Origin: Pseudeuparius sepicola
Taxonomy: Eukaryota > Arthropoda > Insecta > Coleoptera > Anthribidae
Assembly (NCBI GenBank): GCA_963920635.1
Contig: OY987300.1
Location: forward strand, 60,860,915 to 60,924,914
Length of the DNA: 64,000 nt
Direction of reading: 5' to 3'
This document shows positions 24,124 through 34,905 of this stretch, piece after piece (positions within the stretch are counted from its first letter, which is position 1; the number at the start of each line of letters is the position of its first letter). A program made the position numbers and the translations under genes. A model generated the notes under the pieces. The model did no database searches, was not told the origin of the DNA, and saw nothing but the letters and a program-made list of their open reading frames with translations.

Positions 24124-24262
24124 GACTAGAATACGTTGTCTTATTAGATCGATCTATGCTATGGCAACACTCTTGCAGAGATTACAAATTACAAATGACT
24201 AGAATACGTTGTCTTATTAGATCGATCTATGCTATGGCAACACTCTTGCAGAGATTACAAAT
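24124..24262 (+). repeat. Tandem duplication, 73-bp period, two copies
   Basis: The 66 bp from 24124 to 24189 recur without change at 24197-24262, starting GACTAGAATACGTTGTCTTA. Perfect identity suggests a recent duplication. Confidence 0.95.
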
Positions 24263-24750
24263 AATACCACAAACTAATTGGTGGTTTCCTTCCTAATTTT
24301 TACATATTAATTTCCTATTAAAAATTTTTTTTTATTGTAACTCAAAAACGTAAACATTTAGAAACGTGTCGCCTTCAGTAAATTACACATAAAAAAGTGA
24401 CCAAAGGATATTCTAACGAAAATGAAAAAGTCACAAAAAAGGTATAGGACGAAAATGCGACTTTTTGAGAAATATCCTGTATATCCTAAACCACAGATAA
24501 CGTAACCGTTATCTGTGCCTAAACTAACGAGATGCGGTTTGGCTCTTTCAACTTTTCTTCCAAATCGCTCTCTACTTTTTTGAAGTAGCGCAAATAGTTC
24601 AAAAAATTTTGAAAACATCGTAAATAAAGTTGAAAATGACCTTATTGTCAGGTTATTTTGTGAACTATATAGATAGTTCCAAAAAATGAGTATAAAGGCA
24701 CGTAACAAAAATTGCAAAATGATCTTTCGATACCAAATCAATATATGAGT

Positions 24751-24915
24751 TCAAGTTATGCTGTGCAATTTCACAAGATCTTCTTCGCCACGACTTGGAT
24801 TAATAATGCAACCTTTCATTAAGTCCACGTTTCTGTCGAAGAATAGATACACGTCATTTGGTTTGATGGTCTTCGTTAGAAGACGCTTATATTCCCACAC
24901 ACGCGCGACTCGGTG
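24751..24915 (-). other. Coding-like open fragment of unknown family
   Basis: The minus strand is open for 54 codons between stops and reads like real protein: RVWEYKRLLTKTIKPNDVYL, then FFDRNVDLMKGCIINPSRGE, then EDLVKLHSIT and a stop. It has no obvious splice sites or start. It may be the tail of a transposon protein or of a retrocopy. I do not recognise it. Confidence 0.25.
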
Positions 24916-25495
24916 TCAAAGAAGCTGAATATCAATTGCTAATCGTTTTGTATGCCGTGCCCGCTAGGCGATATATGAATACTTTTCGTTTGTGCGTACA
25001 GAACGGCATGATTGAATCTTGAATCCGTTACGTTCTGTAAGGAGTATTTAGAGTATTTAGATTCCAATATTTCGTGATCTCATAACATAAGCCTTGACGG
25101 TGATTTTGCTGCTTTATCATACTTATATTAGCTATTGTTACAGTTCTAAAAATTTTCGTGACGTTTCCAGTGCAATGTATCACTTTTTGTTCCTGACTGA
25201 ATATAAAGGCAGGTACTATTAAATCCTTGGTTTGTAAGTTTAGGTACTATGAATTTGGCTGGAGAATATGAAAGACGAGATTGTTATACTCAATCTCTAT
25301 TCTAATTTTATACAATGTTCTCTTCAAAATTTCCAATTTTCGAGATTATTCCTTCAGTTTAAATAGTTTGATGTAAGGCAAGTATATTTATTTTTCAAAC
25401 AGTTCCTATACTTTTATAAAGGGTAAAATCTACTTTTTTTGTTATATTCTAGTTGAAATGGTAGTCAAGCAATATAATGTATAGAACTTTGTACA
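24916..25495. other. Intronic, no feature recognised
   Basis: AT-rich. Nothing coding or repeated was identified. Confidence 0.4.
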
Positions 25496-25632
25496 CAATT
25501 ATTATTTTTTGTTACGTTTTCAGACTGTTTTAACAGATTTTCTTTGTTGAGAAAGATGAAAGAAAAATGATCACTCGACGAACAATTCTTCTGATAAAAC
25601 ACTGAAAACGTAGCAGAACAATAATTTTACCT
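25496..25632. mobile_element. Short foldback, arms about 40 bp
   Basis: TACGTTTTCAGACTGTTTTA on the left pairs with TAAAACACTGAAAACGTA on the right, extended by AATTATT and AATAATT. Confidence 0.65.
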
Positions 25633-26867
25633 TACCTAATTATCAAACCACAGAGCTATTCCAGACATGACTTACATGTAGCGGAGATGTCATACTTACA
25701 ATAGGAAAGTAGATTTTAAAATCTTTTGTGAGAGTTTCAAATTGCTACAAATTGGAGCCGTTTTTACTTAATAAATAATGTATCAAAAATAATATAGGTA
25801 TATTTTTAAGGAGTTTAATTACGCCTATAAAAAAATTAACGTTTCTAGAAGGGTTACACCTAAAGGATATTCTGAAAATACACAGGATTAACTATTATTT
25901 CTGTATAGAAGCACCGAAACATACTGTAAAAATGCACTGCCTATACGGAACTTTACAAATTATCTAATAAGAATACCCACTTATTTTTACATCACGACTT
26001 AAACTCAGCTCAGCCCATCTTAATTATTTTAGCAGGATTTTTTTTTACCGAACAAGGGTACCCACCTTTTTCGATAAAAACAGTCACCCTTAGAAAATTT
26101 ACTCGAGGGGCCATGGGGATCCTGACTCCCACAGACTTACATAAAAATCAATTACGTTTTGCTATCATTCAGATTGATTTGAAATGAAACTGGCTTAAAG
26201 GCGATTAAAAAAGGAAACAATTGAAAACATATAGTTACTAGCAATTAAGAACGGGTTCGATAAGCGTTTTCTGCACCACCTCTAGATGTATAACTGAATG
26301 AGCTATACGTTTCCCTAACCTGGACCGATAGAGCCAGTAAACGCTACCAGAAATGTCAAATGGCGTTGATGTAAACACGAGGGGAGAACGGACGTGAATA
26401 CATGATTATTTTCGGACATGGTCATCCTAGAAACTAAAAATTCATTCATTCATTCATTTTGCTCAGAGGAACAGACAGAGGTATGAGGCAAAACCTGATT
26501 TTTTTTTGAAAAAGGCACCGTTTGTGGCATATCGAGTCTGACCCATGTTAAAACAATTCATTTTTATTTATAATCTGTAACAAATTGGGGTAAATGAAAT
26601 ATATTAGATATTACCTAAGTCGAAACAAGATCTATTTTCCCCCAAACAGATCATGCTTTAACAAATAGTATAACGTAAAGTCATTTTCGAGAAGACCATG
26701 CCCGAAAATGTTGTGTTTAATTCTGTCCTGTGAACTAAACCAATAACTATAGTTTCTTAGACAGTCAGTAATTAACTACTGTTGAACTCAACAGTTAAGA
26801 TAAAAAAGGTACCGGGTGAAATACTTTGGCAATTTTCCATTTAAATTTCGATCTTTTGGACATCATG
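25633..26867. other. Intronic, ATTC microsatellite
   Basis: Contains a short (ATTC)n run at 26441-26458. No exon or element seen. Confidence 0.4.
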
Positions 26868-27335
26868 TAATAATAATAATTTTTACCCCCACAATACTTG
26901 TGCGGGGGAGGGAGGCAATTACAATTATTTTGTCTTCGTTACCATTTGCGGCTAGGGCCAATTTTTTCCCGATAGAACTAGGATAGAATTCTATTCTATC
27001 TATAATTCTATTGATTCCTAAAGTTTTGTCACTAAAAGTGAGGAAAATAGTGGCTTTCAAAATTTTGTACACCTACTGAGTTTTTAATTCTGAATATCTT
27101 TCCTTAGTAACATTTCTCCGCAATAGCATATTAATAACAGAAGACATAACTAGTGGAATGAAGCCAAAAGATATAACTAAAAGTAACGAGGCTGCTTTGT
27201 TAAAACCTTGAGCTATCCAACAGTTTTTAAAATATCAAAGTTCAAAAAGGGGGATATGATTCGCATTAGTTAAGCCAAGCATGTTTTTGGAACGGGGGAA
27301 CACCCCTAATTGGAGTATGAAATTATTTAAAATTG
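26868..27335. mobile_element. Element with inverted ends related to repeats at 38111 and 39489
   Basis: The left end (AATAATAATAATTTTTACCC, CACAATACTTGTGCGGG) and the right end (GCATGTTTTTGGAACGGGGG, AATTGGAGTATGA) each match the repeats at 38111-38200 and 39489-39570, in opposite orientations. This suggests a DNA element of about 470 bp with diverged inverted termini. Confidence 0.5.
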
Positions 27336-27639
27336 TTAAAATTTAAAAGACTATTCCCATAACTTGCTTGAAGATTTACAGGGGAACCCGATAAAGGGTG
27401 GATTTTACAGCGAGGAATTGCAAAAGGCTACAAATCGAAATGTTTACCTTATAAAAAAGGTTTTAAGAAGGAGGAAGGATATAAGGTGACACCGACTCGC
27501 CTTCCTAAAATTCAAAGTCTATCTCTCTTTACTTAATTTTAAACTGTTTGTTACCTATTATAAAAGTCTATGATTTTAGTATCCAAGTCCTTTATTTTTG
27601 TGGAAATAGATACCTATTCTGTATTTTTACTACTCCTCT

Positions 27640-27990
27640 ACTCGAGTAGTTGTCCGGTTCTCTTTAATCTCTGGCCGTTCTGCTGTCCTCAAACTGGTTT
27701 GCCCGCGGCCGCGCCGGCCCCTCAGCCTCCAGGTAAACGAACAAAGAACGAAATCTCGGCTTCTGTCTTCGCGAGGCGCGCCGTGCCGACCGCCCGGCAC
27801 GTGCCAGTGGCGCTTTGTTGCAGCGTTATTACGCCGCGGTCATTATTGCCCCCTTTTTCCCGTTTGATCGAATCGAACTGCGGTTTCGTGCCAATTTTAT
27901 GCGCGAATTGCGAGACCGACACCGAGATACAGTACCTTGTAGTTTTTTAGTAAATTCGAAAAGATATCCATATGTGGAGAATGGGCGTCG
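27640..27990. promoter_or_regulatory. GC-rich island, function unknown
   Basis: Strongly CpG-rich block with NotI-like GCGGCCGC and GGCGCGCC words. A donor-like CAG then GTAAAC lies on the plus strand at 27731. The frames on both strands have no recognised family. It could be a promoter or 5' UTR exon. Confidence 0.35.
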
Positions 27991-30900
27991 CCGCAACCAG
28001 TAAAGTACGGTTTTTCAGCTTATATATGATATGTTATCGACCATAATTTGTTCGATATTGGCAATTTCTCTTGTCTTGTACAGTGACTCAATGGTAGATA
28101 TTATTATATGGATAAAGGTTGAGGCCAGGCGATTTTCTTTGTCCTGTAGACGATATCAAACTGCAGAAATATAAACTGGTTATTTATGATAGATACAGAT
28201 AAAACGATACGGGTATAAAAAAAATCTCGGTTTCATGTATAGTTCACATATACCACTTTTTTAGCTAATATAATATGTATGTGGAAAATGGGCAATGGCC
28301 CATTTTATCGGGGGTAAAATCACAAGTGACAGAAATTTTATTGATTCCTTTTTCAAAGCTTTATTTTGCCTGCAGAGATTTTTTGTATATTTACATCTCC
28401 AAAACTATTCATTTTGAACGAGTTTCCTGTTTTGAACAATCGAAACAGTGACAGGTTCCGCTGGGGCGTCCGAGTAAACAAAATATGACACTTGGATGTC
28501 CAAGGCAAAGGGAGCTCTTATTGGATTCAAGCAGTATGATGCATAATTTATTGGATATATTGATAATTTCTGATTCTTCTGTTTACAAAGATGCTTTCTG
28601 TAAAATGAGGTTATCTGCATCCAAATACCTACTTATTTTTGTGAATTTTTGACTTGTATCAGATCATTTTATTAAATTAGAGAAATTAAATACCTACTTA
28701 TATACTTTTGCATCAAACACGACAAAATTTTTAAGCTTCAAAAATATGTTTGCAAAAAATTGAAAGTAGTATGAGATTTTTTTTTAAATAAAGGACCTTA
28801 TGTAGGTAGAACCTGTAAAAGAATTTTTTTAAAAATTTACAAAAAAATTCATGTCGTAAGTTCATAGATAAAATTGTAAAAGACAAAGATAAAGAATTGC
28901 GAGAGTAGATTTTTTCGCTATTTCGACAAATAAGTGACATTTTGAAGTTTTTTTATTACCTGTCAAATTTTTTATCCTTGTACTTATCACAAACTGCTGT
29001 CAGAGTCAATTTTTTGCCTTATGACGCAGACTTTATTTATCAAGTAGGTACCTAAGATTTGCTGGGGCATGTTAAATTAGTATACCTACCTACCGGTATT
29101 ATGTAGGTACCAAGGAACTGAAGTGCCACTTTTAGACTAAACTTAGAGACTCAAATATCTTAGTCCCTTGCGACTTACAGTGTCACTGTAATCCCTAAAA
29201 TGAGGGATATTTTAGTTAGTCAAAAATTGTATTTATTTGCTTTTAAAGTTAAAAAAAGTTAAAGCAATTGAGTATTATTAATTTGATAAACTGGGAAATT
29301 ATTTTCATGCCTCTAGACGCATTTTCCCTCACTCGATGGCCCAGTTTTTAACATTTTATAGGTAATTGACAATTTAGATAACTATGTATTGCGGTAGTCT
29401 GTGTATACCTAATCTGACAACATTGCTTTTTGGAATATCTAAATATCATTTTATAGAGAAGTATTTGCAGACATTCCTACTTTATCAAAGTTACTACAAA
29501 ACTAGAACCGTTTAGCCTATATTTTTTAAATCGATTTATTCGTAATAAATCTCCGCGAATGAAATTTTATTCGTTTACCTACTTCAAAGACAATGGACGT
29601 TTATTTGAAAAATGGATTTATCTTGGCATATTGAAAGATCACCTTAATGTAATGAACGTCAGTCATAGGTATGGCAATTACAGATACTTTCTCTGGGAAA
29701 ATATAACATTTCGGGTAAGCACAATACCGACGGTTCTTTGTTATTCGTAATTGTGCTAACTGAACAACAATAGGTGCTTTTAGAGCCTTTAGTATCCCAA
29801 CGCAAGCTTCTTAATAAGACTTTAAAACCCTGCTATACCTACCTATACTTTGGCTCCGTCTAGACAACAACCACTTTTCAAGGCGAGGGAAGGTATATGT
29901 TCTCGTAGTAAACCCAAGTTGTTTCCCGCCAAATGATACCTGTTCGTTTATGGTAAAGCTGCAAGTATGGGAGTACCATAAATGTGTAATGCGTATGTAC
30001 ACATTTCTATACCCTATTATACGAATATGTATAGGTGCGTGCATTGTGAGTCGATCATTTTGAAAAATATAATGGCTTCTCTAGCAAATAAAAAGACTGT
30101 GCTAAAACAGTAGTTTATATGTTTTTGTAGGCTGATATTTTCAGAGATTTTTAAAACAAATCCAATGCAGAATAATAAGTTCAACATCAGGAATACTGGT
30201 TTATTAATGATTATATTATTTATTGGATCTCTTCTTATGTAGAGACTTGATTATGGCAGATTTCTATACATATTTTATCTTTTAGCTGTTTTAGGTGCAT
30301 GGCTATCCTTCTAGAAACCAGCATCTACAGGTTTGTAATAGACGTTGGTGTCCACATAATTTATATATTGCTTATTGATTCTGTTTTGACAAGCGCTTAC
30401 CATTGTTATCTATCACTGAAAAAAATCAATTGTTTAGCAATTACCGCTTACGACATACGAAGGTTGTAAAATGCCTATATGCGGGCACTTTCACTTCTGA
30501 TAACCTAATGTTGTGGTTCATATTGTGGGTGCAAATACCATTGACACTATTCTGCGTAGATGAAAAGAAGGAAGTTTTAAAATCGATATTTGGAATCGAT
30601 TATAAATGCTATTTAATACTATATTTACATAACCAGCTTTTAAATTTTTAAACCTTTCCGAATGAATTTAATACCTAGTTCGAATACGGATAACTAGAAT
30701 GGGAATATTTGTAATATATTATACCAGCAATTAAATAGTAATACCTAGAAAAATGGAATTAATTGACTTTGTGCAGTAGCGGAAATTTGTCAATAATGGA
30801 ATGATAAATTCTTTTGAATATTTCTCTTTTTAATTTAGTATACTATTATGAATACTGTTTAGGCTTCTAACTACACTCCACTGCGGTGTTCGCCAAAGAA

Positions 30901-32527
30901 CTTGGCGTATGCCAAAAACAAGTTTCGGTTGACCTTACAACGGTAAAGGTTATAGAGGACACGATTTCTCGACAACAAAAGTGTTGTGCCTCTCAATGTT
31001 TTTTTATGCGGTCTCGCCGGTCTCAAATTCAAGAAAATAACCTAAAGCTAGTCCACCACATTTTTATAGGTACATGTTTAGATAGATTTTTCTGACTGAC
31101 GTGTAGTTGCACATAAATATATAGATTTTTTGAACACGGAAACTTGAAAATATAAAATGCTAGGCAACATTTTAAAATACAATACATAGGTACTACTGTA
31201 GCACTTAGGTGCGTATGTTCATTGAATAACTAATAAGGAAAATATTATTTTTGTATGTATTATAATTATTTTTACGATTGTATTCCATGCTAATATCCAT
31301 GTTTGGAATGGTTAAATTCAACTAGCAAGAAGGAATATAAAAGACTACCATGATCAGAATAAACAAGAAGGTATGTAGCATAAAAACACAAATAAATGAA
31401 ATAAAAAATATTAAAAAGTATCACGTAGATAATCCAATATACTTTAACACTGTTGAGTTATAGCATAGAAGAATCTGCAGTAGATTCTTCTATGGTTATA
31501 GTAATAATTATAATAATAATATCCAAAGTTAGTTTTTACAATGAATTTTCTTTTAGCATTGCCACAATAAACGAAAACTCCAATATCCTATATTTTCTAA
31601 ATTGTAGAGGATATCCCAGTTCTAGAAGTCATAAATGAAACCAATCGGAGAAAATTTCATTTTAAGCAATAAAGATCATGTGAAAATAGATTCAAAAACA
31701 CTTACCTAATAGGCGTCGCAAATGACAGTCTATATAATTTTACATGATAAAAAGATGTTTTTAAATATCACACCTAAACCTAAGATTGAAGAAACTAATT
31801 TTAAGCAGAAATGGGGAGGAAAACGCTGACTATAAAAAGTAAATGAAAATTATACCCGAGCAGCAGATTTGTATAGTGCAAATTATAAGTTTTCCTGTTT
31901 TACACAAAATCCAAGCCTTCTATTACAAATGTGACATTAAATTGGGATTATTGGGAACCCGACAAATAATTCAAATATGTCATAGGAGAGCATAATTTTC
32001 GCGAAAAATTTGACAACTTACCCGCCCGTACGCCACTAGTGCAATTAAGCAAACTCTAGCGCTTCCGTTCTATTGACACACCGTACCAAATTGCAAATTG
32101 GTAGATTTGGTCGTTTCCAAAATATTCAGGAAAACCTGTTACTTTGTAGATAAATTTTCACACCCTGTATCTTTCTTATTAAATGTTTTTAAATATCTAT
32201 TTTCATATAAACTTTTTTGCTTGAACTTACATTTTCTACCATCAGTGTTATTTGTGACATTTTTTATAACCGAAACAAGATACAATTATTATTTTTAAAA
32301 TCGGCATGAAGTACTTTCAAAATCACCATTAAAAGCTCAGAAATCGGCACTGAAGTAAGGCTATCAATTGGCCTTGGCGCAATGTGATTTTTATTCTTAT
32401 ATTTTGTGTTTTTATTCGCGAAAGAAATATGTATTTACCTATACTACCGAATAATAAAGGTGTAGACAGATAGAGACTATATTGAAAAACTAGAATTTTA
32501 TTTGGTTATAGTAGAGGAAGAAACCCA
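27991..32527. other. Intronic, no supported feature
   Basis: 4.5 kb of AT-rich sequence with many TAGGTACC-type words (for example 29043-29112) and AAT-rich microsatellite at 31498-31521. No gene or complete repeat recognised. A lone repeat-end word, CACCCTGTATC, is at 32161. Confidence 0.4.
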
Positions 32528-33278
32528 AATTTGAGATAGGTGCCTAATTTGAGATAGCTCTTTATATTGAAGGATATGTAACGCCATCTAACAGAAATTA
32601 ATTAAAACAAACTGGGGTGTAGTATTAAAGTGGTAGTTGAGCGCTTCAGTTCGTTTGTTTCTGTGCAAAAGCACGTTTGGTGTGATTTGACCGAAAAAAC
32701 TTTTTTGATAGTGTAAATCGAGGTGTAAATAAACCGGCATTTACTCGTACAGTCAAGGTAAGGTATAAAAAATTGTATGTGTCTTAGTAGTTAGTATAGG
32801 AGGTATTGCTTAATGATGTCTCATTGAAATCTGGCACTATTTTTTCATAACTAACCTAAAATACTGTTGTCCATTTTTTATACTGAAAATTCCTAATTTG
32901 AGATACCAAATTGATTCTGTAATTATTGAGACTATCTCAAATTAGGCACCTAAACAATATTTTCATTTTTTTGATTACAGATGCCAAAAAACACAAGAAA
33001 TGGGACTCTCATGCTATGGTAGAAGCTGTAAAGGCAGTGCGTAATTGGGACGTCAGTCTGTCTCAAATTAGTCAGCCTGTCTCAAATTAGGCAACCTTTT
33101 ATTTTAAGGGGCAATTAACAAAAAAAAGTTTACGTTTAATAATTTGTCTATGTTGCCATTTTAATTTAGTTTCTTTGCATCACTGTTTTGTCAATACACT
33201 AAGCAAGTATTCTAATACAATATTAATAAAAGGGATTTTATTTCGATTTTACAAAAAAAAGTGTCTCAAATTTGACTA
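32528..33278 (+). mobile_element. Internally deleted pogo-like element with TCTCAAATT repeats
   Basis: The block is bounded by CAAATTTGAGATA at the left and TGTCTCAAATTTG at the right. Further CTAATTTGAGATA-type motifs in both orientations lie near 32547, 32893, 32934, 33061 and 33080. Inside is a plausible transcription unit: Initiator-like TTCAGTTCG near 32656, a strong donor (TCAAG then GTAAGG) near 32757, an acceptor (GATTACAG) ending at 32980, and then a Psq-like coding start. The subterminal motif arrays suit transposase binding sites. Exact ends and target duplication are unresolved. Confidence 0.5.
32981..33090 (+). pseudogene. N-terminal Psq-type helix-turn-helix remnant of a pogo-like transposase
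   Basis: An ATG directly after the acceptor starts MPKNTR, after which a one-base shift moves the sense frame. The continued frame reads KKWDSHAMVEAVKAVRNWDV, then SLSQIS, the pattern at the start of pipsqueak-type DNA-binding domains of pogo/Tigger transposases (WxxxAMxxAVxAVR). A TAG at 33088 ends it. The rest of the DNA-binding domain and the DDE catalytic region are absent. Confidence 0.55.
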
Positions 33279-33399
33279 CCTATGACAGACTTATTCACGC
33301 CCAAATTACCATCAAAACCTTGCATTGCCCCAAATCCAAATCGGTGAACACCAGACTCCATGCTATTATATGACAATTGATTAAAATTTGCTTAACTAA

Positions 33400-33770
33400 A
33401 TTTTCGCGCGATTGGCGGCATTCAAATTCAGCGACGAGAATGAAACTCGAGCATACAAGCGAGACATTATTGTGTACCCACACAAAATTTGCACACGAGC
33501 GACTATCACACGAGGTGCATGGTGCATCTCCTTGATTCGGAGGCTGCGCAAAAAGATACCTGTGCGACGGCCGATACCAAACACGATACCATCGAACGTA
33601 CCTAAGCCAGACGCGAGATAGAACCAACCCGTAATTAAAGATAGTGAGAAAACGGCGCCGGTTTCTCAAGAACGGACGCCGCCGAAGAAGCGGCAGCAAA
33701 GTTCACATAGGCGGCGGAGTACGGTCGGGGGGTAGATACGCACCGTCGCACTTTCTCACGACCACGTCTA
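33400..33770. promoter_or_regulatory. GC-rich island, function unknown
   Basis: CpG-rich block with overlapping frames on both strands (33295-33699 minus, 33412-33621 plus), none of a recognised family. Function is unknown, possibly regulatory. Confidence 0.3.
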
Positions 33771-34785
33771 TTTTATAACTCGAATTAATTTAATATTCAT
33801 TCGGAGGCCTTGCGCGGAATGACGTTTTATGTAAAACTTCAAGAGTTGTTAGTGAAAAAAATGTAAGATGGGGAAGGGAACGCGTAAATGCGACGAGGAA
33901 CGGAAATGATATGCGGGAATCGCAAAAGGCAGAGAGAAACGAGATATTTTTAACTAATCATTCACAGGGTTGAATTAAATTAAAGGGAAGGAATAGTTTT
34001 ATTTTCAACAAAAATTATATTCATTACAAAAAAATAATCTGTTATTGGCATAATGTTATTTAAAAGAACTATAAAATGCGGGTAGATCTTAAGGGAATAA
34101 TGGTTATATTGGTTAATAGTGGTTAGGTATCAGGTTTTACAGTTTAGATTTAATGCAAGAACTCTATACTGTGATGAGTACAAACTATATTTGTAAACGG
34201 GGTGCCTTGCCTTTGTTTTTTTTGTCCTACCAGGTAGGTATCTGGTATCTCAAAAAAGTATATTAGGAGTTAATAAATTTAACAGAAATTCAATATGACA
34301 TTTTCTTAGCTTTATTTTGTATATACCTCTGCTTACAAGGCGAGAAAGACAAAAATTGCAACTCATCCTGTAGGTTCACTACTAACTGTGAAATATTCTT
34401 TGAATAAAGAATCCCAAGAAGCAATCAATGCTAAAATGAAAAAATTTACTTCTTTTAGTCCATAAAAATTATTCACTTTCCTATCGTGTCTCAATAAAAC
34501 TTCGTGTAACAACATTGTAAATGCCATTGCGTTAAAAAAGTTGTGATTATTCCAGGCAAAAATATTGGAAGTAGCGTTACAATGTTTTAACAGTTTAACA
34601 ATTCTAGAAATTTTCTTACAAATTAAATTATAACAAAACATTTAAACAAAACATAATTAAATCACTAAAGTGGGCGAAAATATCAATATAGAAAATGGAC
34701 TTGGGCACCAGTAATCCAGTAAAGTAGACAACGACCACCAGGAGCTAGTAGAGCATATGCCGCTTTCAGAACTCGAACTATATCG
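33771..34785. other. Intronic, no feature recognised
   Basis: AT-rich. A 92-codon minus frame (34363-34641) has no support. Confidence 0.4.
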
Positions 34786-34795
34786 ACTCCGTCAC

Positions 34796-34902
34796 CCCTA
34801 AGGTTATTTAAAAGGACATTTTAGGACTAAAAAGGTCACAAGGACAATTTGTTTGAAAAAAGGACTGTCTTTTTCAAAAAAGGACAGGTGGTAACCCTAA
34901 TA
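34796..34902. mobile_element. Fragment ending in a GGACAGGTGGTAACCCTA terminus
   Basis: Repeated AAAAAGGAC words run up to GGACAGGTGGTAACCCTA at 34882-34899. Read on the minus strand this is TAGGGTTACCACCTGTCC, a terminus type common to insect DNA elements. The left portion has only AAGGTTATTTAAAAGGACA as a weak counterpart. Confidence 0.35.
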
Positions 34903-34905
34903 CCC

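Noticed and set aside
33295..33699. 134-codon minus frame, longest in the window
   Set aside because: Lies in a GC-richer block with overlapping frames on both strands and no recognised motif. Not supported as a gene.
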